Shown: piece after piece, positions 1 to 7,603 of the stretch
Layout of the letters: each line of letters opens with the position of its first letter
Position numbering within the stretch: position 1 is the first letter of the stretch
NCBI RefSeq assembly: GCF_022549495.1
Contig: NZ_JAKZGD010000002.1
Span: 1 to 64,000 of the forward strand
Origin: Acinetobacter sp. ANC 4805
Lineage (GTDB): Bacteria > Pseudomonadota > Gammaproteobacteria > Pseudomonadales > Moraxellaceae
Direction: 5' to 3'
DNA length: 64,000 nt
Translations under genes and position numbers: made by a program
The notes under the pieces: generated by a model
Database searches by the model: none
What the model saw: the letters and a program-made list of their open reading frames with translations, nothing else
Told to the model about the DNA's origin: nothing

Positions 1-84
1 AGACTAGGACGTTGATAGGTTGGGTGTGGAAGCACGGTGACGTGTGAAGCTGACCAATACTAATTGCTCGTGAGGCTTGACTAT
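1..84 (+). rRNA. 23S ribosomal RNA, 3' end (partial)
   Basis: The first ~84 bases match the conserved 3' terminus of bacterial 23S rRNA, including the segment ending in CCAATACTAATTGCTCGTGAGG. The gene starts upstream of the window. The exact mature 3' end is estimated to within a few bases. About 225 bases of AT-rich spacer separate it from the 5S gene, and I see no tRNA in that spacer. Confidence 0.9.
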
Positions 85-308
85 ACAACACCCAAGCAGT
101 TGTATGTAAAGCATCAATTCGATTCAAATCCAAACAGTCAGAAGTGAAAATAACTGATTGAACTTGATTTAGTTGAAATACTAGTTACAATATCGACTCA
201 ATAATCTAATCCGTTAATAACTCTTTGGATCGTAAGTAAGGCATACGTGAGGAACGATTAAAGTTCCGCAAGACACGTGATTAAGACCCGAAAACACCAC
301 AACAGTTT

Positions 309-423
309 GCTGGCGACAATAGCAAGAGTGAACCACCTGATCCCTTCCCGAACTCAGAAGTGAAACCTCTTAGCGCTGATGGTAGTGTGGCGTTTGCCAT
401 GTGAGAGTAAGTCATCGCCAGCT
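309..423 (+). rRNA. rrf: 5S ribosomal RNA
   Basis: This ~115-base segment has the 5S layout. The ends GCTGGCGAC and GTCATCGCCAGC pair to form helix I, and CCACCTGATCCCTTCCCGAA forms the conserved helix III/loop region. The sequence is close to the 5S I recall for Acinetobacter. It is the last gene of the rRNA operon and is followed by a strong terminator. Confidence 0.93.
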
Positions 424-435
424 TTTAAATTAAAT

Positions 436-469
436 CACCCCCTCCGCTAATGCTGAGGGGGTGTTTTTT
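436..469 (+). terminator. rRNA operon terminator
   Basis: The arms CACCCCCTC (436-444) and GAGGGGGTG (455-463) form a perfect 9-bp stem around a 10-base loop, followed by six T residues. It lies 13 bases after 5S and should end the rRNA transcript. Confidence 0.92.
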
Positions 470-660
470 ATTGAGCGAAGGAAAAATTAGAAGAAGTGGC
501 GATCCAAAGTAACTTAGCATATTATTTAGATTGAAAATCCAGCATTTCATAAAAAAAGATTAAAAAATTTTGTTGAACTCTCGTTTCACTAGAATAGTTT
601 GATTGAGTTCTCTTTTATATTTTTTACTTGAAGATAAAGTATATTTACATAAAAGCTAGA

Positions 661-690
661 TTGTGATTTCATTAGGCATATTTTTATAAT
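661..690 (+). promoter_or_regulatory. Probable sigma70 promoter for the Ig-like lipoprotein gene
   Basis: TTGTGA (661-666) and a consensus TATAAT (685-690) are separated by 18 bases. The predicted start of transcription near 697 leaves a leader of about 45 bases before the gene. The surroundings are AT-rich, so a chance match is possible. Confidence 0.5.
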
Positions 691-741
691 TAAAAATCTT
701 ATCCTGTTTTTAGGTTAGATTGGGGATATAAAGGAATGATG

Positions 742-2769
742 ATGAATAAAAAACAACTTACTTTAAAGTTGTCAGCAATTGCTATGTCAGTAATGCTTGC
801 AAGTTGTGGTGGTGGAGATGGAGGCTATTTTAATACGAATAGTGGATCTTCCACAGACAACACTAATACTTCAACTCAAGTGTCTGCTGATCTGTTATCT
901 GTAGGTCAAAGTAAAAGTAGCCTTAATGCTGGTGGTGAAGATAGCCTAACTTTAACTATTCGTACTTTAGATAAAACTGGTGGTGTGATTCCTAAAGCAA
1001 ATGTTAAAGTTGAAATCAAAGATGCTGTAAATGCTGGTGCGAGTTTGAGTACACCAAGTAGTCTTACAAGTGATGAAAACGGGCTAACAAAGACAACACT
1101 TTCTCTAGTTAATACTACACTTAATCAGCGTATGAATAGAACGATTACGGTTGTAGTGACTTCAGGGCAAGCAAAGCAGGAGTTGGTTGTTCCTGTTAAT
1201 GGTACAGCGGTTAGTATTTCTTCTGATATGAGTTTATTGGAAGAAGGAAGTACTGCTAATGTTACATTAATTGCACTTGATGCGGTTGGTAGCCCATTGA
1301 GTGGAGCTAAGGCTAGTTTGGTTGATGCGACTGGAAAAACGATTGCAGATGTAATAGCAACAGATCAAAGTGGTCGTGCTGTTTTTAAAGTTCCATATAC
1401 TACTGTACTTAATTCACCTGAACGTAAATTGAGTTTACTTGGTAAATTGACAGTAGAAGGTGCGAACCAAACTATTAATAATATTTTAACGACGGATTCG
1501 GTCGTTTTAACTGCAAATGTTACTAATAATGTTTTACAGCTCACATCAGATACGAATCCTGTTGGTATTGGTATAGCTAAGCCCCTTACTTTTAAAGTCA
1601 CAGCTTCTACTCAGGCAGAGTTAACTGGGAAAAGTGTTAAATTTGCAACATCTAATGGTACAGTAAGTCCTCAAACTGCTGGAATTACAAATATCAGACA
1701 AGAAAATGGGGTGTGGATTGGCGATGCGACAACAACTTTTACAGGTGCTGTAGCATCTATAGCAACGATATCTGCAACATTTGGTACTAATAACATTTAT
1801 GTTGCCCAACGTGTGAGTCCTGGGCTACCTGAGATGATTTCAATACAATCTGAAGCGAGTGTATTGGCGCCTGGAGCAAATACAAAGATAAGTGCTTTAG
1901 TCAAAGATAAGAATGGTTCTCCAATACCTGATACGGAAGTATCTTTTAAAGTCGTTAAAGATACTTCTTCAACAGGGCAAATTTCTCAACCGACAGCTAT
2001 TACAGATAGTGCTGGTCGTGCAACAGTGATTTATACAGCTGGTGCTGGGCAAACACTAGGTGGTGGTGTCGAGATTGTTGCTTCAGCTGGCGATGCTAAG
2101 GTTCAAAAACCAGTTTATTCTCCAACTTTAAAATTGACTGTTGCAACTCAATCGGCATATATTACAATTTCACAAAATCATTTGGTTAGTACAGATCCAA
2201 ATGCTAGTACATTCTATAATAAAGATTTTTCAGCATCTGTTGTAGATACAGCTGGAAACCCCATTCCGAATCAAGAAATTAGTATTTCATTAGAACTTGT
2301 TAGTTTTATGAAAGGGCAGTTTAATTGGGTGCGCGATTATACATACGCACAAACAAGTGATGGTATGTGGTCATGGTTGGGTATTTGGCGTTGGTCTCGT
2401 GATTATACTATTTATGAGAATAATCTTCCAAAACGAATTACCACTTTTGTTGAATGCCCATCAAATGAGTATGCAAGCAATATTGCTATTTTAGGTATGA
2501 ATAATTCACCACTTGGAACAAAAGCAACCTTTATTACTGATTCTCAAGGTAAGTTTGACTTTAAAGTACGTTATGGTAAAAACTATTCAAATTGGTTGCG
2601 CGTTAATCTAAATGCCTCAACTACAGTTTCTACAAAAGATAATACGATGGCTTTATCTTTAGTTCCTCCTGTTGCAGCGGCTGATGTAGATGATACAGAT
2701 GGTAAATGGAGACCAGATCAAATTAGTCCATTCGGTACAGATATTACGACTTGTCTTGATTATAAGTAA
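742..2769 (+). CDS. Outer-membrane-type lipoprotein with Ig-like (Big-1/invasin-like) repeats
   Basis: Three ATG codons occur in a row (736, 739, 742). The ribosome site AAGGA (731-735) is best spaced for the third, so I place the start at 742. A short positive N-terminus and a hydrophobic stretch lead to a lipobox LASC followed by a Gly-rich linker, so this is a lipidated, exported protein. The rest is beta-rich repeats of roughly 90-100 residues with patterns such as D.NG.P and TD..G.A..., typical of bacterial Ig-like domains in surface adhesins. Near residues 530-560 there is a tryptophan-rich stretch (WVRDYTY, MWSWLGIWRWSRDY) that does not look like an Ig strand. The gene stands alone between its own promoter and terminator. 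Function is unknown; surface adhesion or an envelope structural role is inferred. Confidence 0.8.
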   Translation: MNKKQLTLKLSAIAMSVMLASCGGGDGGYFNTNSGSSTDNTNTSTQVSADLLSVGQSKSSLNAGGEDSLTLTIRTLDKTGGVIPKANVKVEIKDAVNAGASLSTPSSLTSDENGLTKTTLSLVNTTLNQRMNRTITVVVTSGQAKQELVVPVNGTAVSISSDMSLLEEGSTANVTLIALDAVGSPLSGAKASLVDATGKTIADVIATDQSGRAVFKVPYTTVLNSPERKLSLLGKLTVEGANQTINNILTTDSVVLTANVTNNVLQLTSDTNPVGIGIAKPLTFKVTASTQAELTGKSVKFATSNGTVSPQTAGITNIRQENGVWIGDATTTFTGAVASIATISATFGTNNIYVAQRVSPGLPEMISIQSEASVLAPGANTKISALVKDKNGSPIPDTEVSFKVVKDTSSTGQISQPTAITDSAGRATVIYTAGAGQTLGGGVEIVASAGDAKVQKPVYSPTLKLTVATQSAYITISQNHLVSTDPNASTFYNKDFSASVVDTAGNPIPNQEISISLELVSFMKGQFNWVRDYTYAQTSDGMWSWLGIWRWSRDYTIYENNLPKRITTFVECPSNEYASNIAILGMNNSPLGTKATFITDSQGKFDFKVRYGKNYSNWLRVNLNASTTVSTKDNTMALSLVPPVAAADVDDTDGKWRPDQISPFGTDITTCLDYK

Positions 2770-2820
2770 TCATTTTAGATTAGGTATTCTATTCTAAAAT
2801 AAGTTGATAAATATGACATT

Positions 2821-2851
2821 AAACCGAACTAAGTCATTAGTTCGGTTTTTT
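2821..2851 (+). terminator. Terminator of the Ig-like lipoprotein gene
   Basis: AAACCGAACTAA (2821-2832) pairs perfectly with TTAGTTCGGTTT (2837-2848) across a 4-base loop and ends in a T run. It lies about 50 bases after the stop codon. Confidence 0.88.
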
Positions 2852-2889
2852 ATGCGACGTGGGTATATAGTAAAGCCGCTTAGTTACTC

Positions 2890-3478
2890 ATCATACATCT
2901 ACTCAAAAGAAACGAAATAATTGATCAACTAACTACTTTTTATGCTTGCATTTAACTAATGACCACATCTTTTCTATAGGATTTAAATCAGGGCTGTATG
3001 CAGGAAACTAAAGTATCTGAGGTCCTTGTTGTTCTAATAATGTCTAAGTATCAACTCTCTTATGAAATGTTGCATTATCCATAACCACAATACTGTTTTT
3101 TGGTAATTCAGGGATCAGTAGTTGCTCAAACTAAAAAATAAAAGACATCAGAATTTATTTTGCAATCAAATAACTTGACTGCAAATAATTCCTGTTGATA
3201 AATTGCTCCAATTGGATTGGTCTGATTTTTTAACTGCCAATTATAATGTGTAGCCCGTTCATATTGAAAGACATCAGGATATGTTTCAACATCAACACGT
3301 AAAACATCATTATCGATTTTACAGGGTTTAGTGGGTGAGCTCTTTTGATCGCTATACATTTCTTCCATTGGACAATCGTATTTTTATCAATTTCAAATTG
3401 AGCAACAACAGCTCGAGTAGAATATCCTTTATCAAGCTTAGCCAATACTTTCTTTCTAAAATGGTCTGAATAACTCAT
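2890..3478 (-). pseudogene. Decayed IS630-family transposase
   Basis: Read on the minus strand, the N-terminus (from 3478) encodes MSYSDHFRKKVLAKLDKGYS and a helix-turn-helix segment (EIDKNTIVQWKK). A frame change then gives KIDNDVLRVDVETYPDVFQYERA, which in intact relatives continues the DNA-binding part. The sequence next jumps to the catalytic domain: PELPKNSIVVMDNATFHKR carries the second catalytic Asp, and PAYSPDLNPIEKMW carries the Glu. In-frame stops, at least two frameshifts and a missing middle segment show it is dead. The order of motifs is diagnostic of IS630/Tc1-type transposases. I could not define terminal repeats. Confidence 0.8.
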
Positions 3479-3548
3479 TCTATGAGTATATGCTATTTAA
3501 ACGTATTTCTTTATGAATCAATAACGAGCCATCGTCGATACTGATTAT

Positions 3549-3602
3549 GTAAAAAGAAGACATCGTACTTATAGTGATGACTTCAAATGTGAACTTGTTT
3601 GA
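3549..3602 (+). pseudogene. Fragment of a transposase OrfA N-terminus (IS66/IS3-like)
   Basis: Seventeen codons read VKRRHRTYSDDFKCELV and then hit a stop. The pattern R.YS..FK..LV is typical of the start of the small OrfA protein of IS66- and IS3-type elements. Nothing downstream continues it. It adjoins the IS630 remnant, so this stretch is an insertion-sequence graveyard. The family assignment is by eye and tentative. Confidence 0.45.
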
Positions 3603-3669
3603 AATATCGCCATTCTTATATACTGTTACGTAAATAAACATGTTGTATTTTCATATTTCTAAGTTTTGT

Positions 3670-4020
3670 TCATTCATATTGCTGTAGTTCATTCTCTAAT
3701 TCTTCTTTTAAATCGAGTGGATCTATAATCCAAACATCTATTCCTAGATTGGGTAAAACACCTACTTTTAAACCATCCTTATTTAAATTTGGAAGCCATG
3801 TTTCAAGAAAGCTATCTAACTCTATTCTAGATGGTTTAAGGGATGGGTAAATTTCATGAAAAGCGGATGCATAGTCAGCATGAGGCCATACAGGTAAGTA
3901 TTCTAGATTTTCTTGTGGTGTAATGATAAGAAAATTTTGATTGTGATCTGCTAGTATCCAAAGCTCCTCCCAATCACATATTTTTGAAATAAAATGTTCA
4001 TAGCGTTGTTTACTTGTCAA
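3670..4020 (-). CDS. DUF2750 family protein
   Basis: A 116-residue protein with the features of the DUF2750 family: an N-terminal Y..F(...)W.ELW.L pattern, a central LPVWPHADYA motif, and a C-terminal L..DGLKVGVLPN...DV... segment. No function is established. The only in-frame start without a preceding stop is TTG at 4020, since a TAA lies 21 bases upstream, and no clear ribosome site is visible. It follows the TetR gene on the same strand by 41 bases and may be co-transcribed with it. No signal peptide or membrane segment is apparent. Confidence 0.7.
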   Translation of the reverse strand: MTSKQRYEHFISKICDWEELWILADHNQNFLIITPQENLEYLPVWPHADYASAFHEIYPSLKPSRIELDSFLETWLPNLNKDGLKVGVLPNLGIDVWIIDPLDLKEELENELQQYE

Positions 4021-4061
4021 GGCAAATACATTTTCAAGTTATTTTGGATGCATTCGATAAC

Positions 4062-4661
4062 TCATTTGATCGCCATTTCCCACACCATTTCGGTCAGTTC
4101 ATCTATCTTGACCTTACCGTCAGGTCTATACCATGTGACCGACCAAGAAATAGAGCCACCGACCAAACGACGCCAAATAAAGGCATCATGTTTGACTTTG
4201 CCCTGATCACGTAATTTCTCAATCACATTGAGCCAAACTTGTTCATATTCATTACGCATCTTCAGAAGATAGTCTTGTTTTTCTTTTGATAGAGCAAACC
4301 ATTCATGCACAAGTACTGCCATTGCTGCACCTGTATCACCTGTAATGGAAATCAGCTCAGCTTTGATTAAATCACGTAATTGTTGTTCTGGTTCGTTTGA
4401 GCGTCCAGCTGCTTCTTTTAAACGGGCAAAGTTATAAATAATGGTTTGTTCCATGACAGTCGCTAAAATGTCATCTTTACTTTTGAAATGATGGAACAAG
4501 CTACCTGACTGGATACCAATAAATTCACCCAGTTGGCGAACCGTGGTTTTGTCATAACCTTGTTTATAAAATAGATAAGCTGCACCAAGCAATAAACGCC
4601 CACGTGGACTATCGTCAAAACATACAATTCTAGGTATTTGCTCAATTGAAGTTGCGATCAT
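4062..4661 (-). CDS. TetR-family repressor, probable AtuR-type regulator of the divergent operon
   Basis: A 199-residue TetR-type regulator. Residues ~18-65 form the DNA-binding domain: helix, then TTVRQLGEFIGIQSGSLFHH, where GSLFHHFKSKDDIL is the classic recognition helix and its follow-on. The C-terminal half (WYRPDGKVKIDELTEMVWEM) resembles regulators of acyl-CoA catabolic genes, which sense a CoA intermediate. It is transcribed away from the atu-like operon, and the 182-base gap holds two matching palindromes. In Pseudomonas the equivalent TetR protein AtuR represses the atu genes through inverted repeats in the same position. Assignment to AtuR rests on context; the ligand is unknown. 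Confidence 0.82.
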   Translation of the reverse strand: MIATSIEQIPRIVCFDDSPRGRLLLGAAYLFYKQGYDKTTVRQLGEFIGIQSGSLFHHFKSKDDILATVMEQTIIYNFARLKEAAGRSNEPEQQLRDLIKAELISITGDTGAAMAVLVHEWFALSKEKQDYLLKMRNEYEQVWLNVIEKLRDQGKVKHDAFIWRRLVGGSISWSVTWYRPDGKVKIDELTEMVWEMAIK

Positions 4662-4704
4662 GCCAGTCCGTCTATCCTATTAAATCTAGTCAGCATTGTA
4701 ACAA

Positions 4705-4721
4705 AATTCATTTAATGAATT
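4705..4721. promoter_or_regulatory. AT-rich palindrome in the tetR-atuA intergenic region
   Basis: AATTCATT and AATGAATT flank a single T (4713), an exact 8-bp inverted repeat. It lies on the tetR side, where the repressor gene's own promoter should be. It differs in sequence from the two CAAGCA/TGCTTG sites, so it may bind another protein or arise by chance in AT-rich DNA. Confidence 0.3.
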
Positions 4722-4738
4722 GTCTTATCTTTTTATAA

Positions 4739-4752
4739 CAAGCATTTGCTTG
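4739..4752. promoter_or_regulatory. Operator 1, CAAGCA-N2-TGCTTG
   Basis: A perfect inverted repeat with half-sites CAAGCA and TGCTTG around TT. The same half-sites recur at 4802-4815. It sits just upstream of the candidate -35 (4756-4761) of the atu promoter. It is a probable binding site for the TetR-family protein encoded next door. Confidence 0.7.
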
Positions 4753-4755
4753 AAT

Positions 4756-4785
4756 TTGTCTATTTTTGCTAATACAGCATATCAT
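4756..4785 (+). promoter_or_regulatory. Candidate promoter of the atu-like operon
   Basis: TTGTCT (4756-4761), 18 bases, then TATCAT (4780-4785). It is bracketed by operator 1 just upstream and operator 2 just downstream of the predicted start (~4792), a layout suited to repression. The boxes are only moderate matches. Confidence 0.4.
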
Positions 4786-4801
4786 TATGCACTTTACAAA
4801 C

Positions 4802-4815
4802 CAAGCACTTGCTTG
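4802..4815. promoter_or_regulatory. Operator 2, CAAGCA-N2-TGCTTG
   Basis: Same half-sites as operator 1, here around CT. The flanking bases extend the symmetry to an 18-bp palindrome (4800-4817). Its centre is 63 bases from the centre of operator 1, about six helical turns. Confidence 0.7.
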
Positions 4816-4843
4816 GTAATGTTGGAGCAACTTAGAAATAACA

Positions 4844-6661
4844 ATGAGAAAACTCATGATAAGCGTCAAGCAGGATGATCAGAAGGTAATCAAAATTGGG
4901 TGCGCATCAGGTTTCTGGGGTGATACCAACACAGCTGCATTTCAGTTGGTACATTTGAGTGATATTGATTATCTAGTCTTTGATTATTTGTCAGAAATTA
5001 CCATGTCGATCATGGCTAAGGCAATGATGACTGATCCAAGCCATGGTTATGCTTTGGATTTTGTTAGCCGTGTCATGTCACCACTGATTAATAAAATTGC
5101 TGAGAAAAAAATCAAAGTCATTAGTAATGCAGGGGGTGTTAATCCTTTAGCGTGTCGTGATGCCTTACAAAAAATAATTGATGAAAAAGGATTAGATTTA
5201 AAAGTTGCTGTGGTACTTGGGGATGATGTATTACCCAAACATGCTGAGTTACTCAAGCAAAATGTTCAGGAAATGTTTAATGGCGAAGCTTTACCACATC
5301 ATGTAGCCAGCAGTAATGCTTATTTAGGGGCAGTTGCGATCCGTGATGCCTTAGATTTAGGTGCAGATATTGTGATTACAGGTCGAGTGGTTGATTCGGC
5401 TGTGGTACTTGCACCATTACTGCATGAATATAAATGGTCATTAGATGATTATGATAAGTTGGCTCAAGGCTCATTGGCAGGGCATGTGATTGAATGTGGA
5501 GCTCAATGTACAGGTGGTAATTTTACTGATTGGCGCTTGGTACACGGCTTTGACAACATGGGCTTTCCAATTGTGGAAGTCAGTGCAGATTCCTCTTTTG
5601 TTGTGACTAAACCACAAGGTACAGGTGGTTTGGTATCGACTGCAACAGTCGCAGAACAAATCGTTTATGAAATTGGCAATCCGCAAGCTTATTTACTTCC
5701 TGATGTGACAGCCGATTTTAGCCAAGTTCATTTAGAGCAAGTCGGTGAAGATCGAGTAAAAGTTACAGGTGCAACAGGTCGTGCGCCAACCCAACAATAT
5801 AAAGTCAGCGCTACCTATGCGGATGGTTATCGTGTTTTAGTTAGCTTTTTAATCGCGGGTCGTGAAGCACCTGAAAAAGCTCAAACCATTGCCAATTCAA
5901 TTCTAAATAAATGTGAACGTGTACTGGCTTTACGCTCTGTTCCACCATTTAGTGAAAAATCAATTGAAATTCTGGGTATCGAAAGCACCTATGGTTCGCA
6001 TGCCAGAGTGCACGATAGTCGTGAGGTGGTCGTCAAAATTGCCGTGAAACATATGTTTAAAGAAGCTTGTATGTTCTTTGCTTCAGAAATTGCACAAGCC
6101 TCCACAGGTATGGCACCTGCATTGGCGGGGATTGTTGGTGGTCGTCCTAAAGCTTCGGCGGTGGTTAAACTTTTCTCTTTCCTAATTGATAAAGATCAAA
6201 TCAAGGTTGAGGTCGATTTTGCAGGGCAACGTCATGCTGTTGAGATTCCAACAGGCTTAGCGACACAAAGTTATGTTCCACACCCAATTGGTGAAGTCGC
6301 AATTTATCAAGGTGATGAAATTGAAGTGCCTTTGGTTGAGGTCGCTCATGCACGTAGTGGCGATAAGGGCAATCACAGCAATATCGGGGTGATTGCACGT
6401 AAAGCGGAATATTTGCCGTGGATTCGAGCGGCACTCACTGAGGAAAATGTTGCTGATTATATGCAGCATGTTTTAGATGCTGAAAAATCAAAAGTCATTC
6501 GTTATGAACTGCCAGCCATGCATGCACTGAATTTTATGCTTGAAAATGCATTGGGTGGTGGTGGGATTGCCAGTCTGCGGATTGATCCACAAGGTAAGGC
6601 ATTTGCACAACAGCTATTAGATATGCCAGTTAAAGTGCCAGCAAAATTGTTAGAAAAATAA
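4844..6661 (+). CDS. atuA: AtuA-like protein (DUF1446 family), acyclic terpene utilisation
   Basis: A 605-residue protein of the AtuA/DUF1446 family. The N-terminal ~450 residues carry the family signatures IGCASGFWGDT, VISNAGGVNPLACRDAL and DIVITGRVVDSAVVLAPL. The C-terminal ~110 residues form the usual second domain beginning near VPLVEVAHARSGDKGNHSNIG. AtuA is required for citronellol/geraniol breakdown in Pseudomonas, but its biochemical step is not settled. It is the first gene of a seven-gene same-strand operon under the two-operator promoter. The start is uncertain: ATG 4844 has only a distant GGAG, and ATG 4856 is possible. The presence of this gene is what distinguishes an atu-type cluster from a leucine (liu) cluster. 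Confidence 0.85.
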   Translation: MRKLMISVKQDDQKVIKIGCASGFWGDTNTAAFQLVHLSDIDYLVFDYLSEITMSIMAKAMMTDPSHGYALDFVSRVMSPLINKIAEKKIKVISNAGGVNPLACRDALQKIIDEKGLDLKVAVVLGDDVLPKHAELLKQNVQEMFNGEALPHHVASSNAYLGAVAIRDALDLGADIVITGRVVDSAVVLAPLLHEYKWSLDDYDKLAQGSLAGHVIECGAQCTGGNFTDWRLVHGFDNMGFPIVEVSADSSFVVTKPQGTGGLVSTATVAEQIVYEIGNPQAYLLPDVTADFSQVHLEQVGEDRVKVTGATGRAPTQQYKVSATYADGYRVLVSFLIAGREAPEKAQTIANSILNKCERVLALRSVPPFSEKSIEILGIESTYGSHARVHDSREVVVKIAVKHMFKEACMFFASEIAQASTGMAPALAGIVGGRPKASAVVKLFSFLIDKDQIKVEVDFAGQRHAVEIPTGLATQSYVPHPIGEVAIYQGDEIEVPLVEVAHARSGDKGNHSNIGVIARKAEYLPWIRAALTEENVADYMQHVLDAEKSKVIRYELPAMHALNFMLENALGGGGIASLRIDPQGKAFAQQLLDMPVKVPAKLLEK

Positions 6662-6679
6662 GTAAAGGATGTAAATCAA

Positions 6680-7600
6680 ATGAGTTATCAATCAATTTTC
6701 AGGGCAGATGCATTTACTGACAAAGTGATTATCGTGACAGGCGGAGGTTCTGGTATTGGTCGTTGTACCGCACATGAACTAGCATCTTTGGGTGCACAAG
6801 TGGTGATTACAGGGCGAAAAATTGAAAAGCTAGAAAAAGTTAGCCAAGAAATTTTAGAAGATGGTGGCAAAATCCATTTTATCGTCTGTGATAATCGTGA
6901 TGAAGAACAAGTCAAAAACATGATTGCTGAAGTCATTGAAAAATTTGGCAAGCTAGATGGTCTTGTCAATAACGCAGGTGGACAATTTCCATCTGCGCTT
7001 GAAAGTATTTCTGCCAATGGCTTTGATGCTGTAGTACGTAATAACTTGCATTCAACTTTTTACCTGATGCGTGAAGCCTATAACCGATGGATGGCAAAAC
7101 ACGGCGGTAGTATTGTCAATATGGCTGCCGATATGTGGGGCGGTATGCCGGGAATGGGACATTCTGGTGCGGCACGTTCAGGTGTGGATAACCTGACCAA
7201 AACCGCTTCAGTCGAATGGGGACGTTCAGGCGTTCGGGTTAATTGTGTTGCACCGGGTTGGATTATTTCTTCTGGTATGGATAACTACAGTGGTGACTTT
7301 GCCAAATTCATTATTCCAAGTTTGGCAGGTAATGTGCCTTTAAAACGAATGGGTACAGAATCTGAGATATCTTCAGCGATTTGTTATTTACTCTCTGATG
7401 CTGCTGCATTTGTTTCAGGTGTGACCTTAAGAGTTGATGGTGCAGCTTCACAAGGAACACGGATGTATCCGTTAGCAGATGCAACGAATAGCCAGTCTTT
7501 TAATGGCTTCCATCGTGCATTTATTCCAGATGTACTCAAAGATCAGATTGAAAAAGCAGAGCAACAATCTGCACAAGCGCAAGATGCAAACAAGGATTAA
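6680..7600 (+). CDS. atuB: SDR-family oxidoreductase, AtuB-like
   Basis: A 306-residue short-chain dehydrogenase. The nucleotide-binding motif GGGSGIGR and NNAGG are present. The usual catalytic YxxxK is not: the aligned segment is HSGAARSGVDNLTKT. That HxGAAR pattern is typical of the trans-2-enoyl-CoA / dienoyl-CoA reductase branch of the SDR family, which suggests a CoA-thioester substrate rather than a simple alcohol. A C-terminal extension rich in Q and A follows the fold. It lies 18 bases after atuA with a good ribosome site (AAGGA) and 3 bases before the carboxylase gene. The position matches atuB of Pseudomonas; the exact substrate is inferred. Confidence 0.82.
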   Translation: MSYQSIFRADAFTDKVIIVTGGGSGIGRCTAHELASLGAQVVITGRKIEKLEKVSQEILEDGGKIHFIVCDNRDEEQVKNMIAEVIEKFGKLDGLVNNAGGQFPSALESISANGFDAVVRNNLHSTFYLMREAYNRWMAKHGGSIVNMAADMWGGMPGMGHSGAARSGVDNLTKTASVEWGRSGVRVNCVAPGWIISSGMDNYSGDFAKFIIPSLAGNVPLKRMGTESEISSAICYLLSDAAAFVSGVTLRVDGAASQGTRMYPLADATNSQSFNGFHRAFIPDVLKDQIEKAEQQSAQAQDANKD

Positions 7601-7603
7601 ATT

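Noticed and set aside
85..308. tRNA gene in the 23S-5S spacer
   Set aside because: No cloverleaf, T-loop (GTTCGAATC-type) or CCA end could be found in this stretch.
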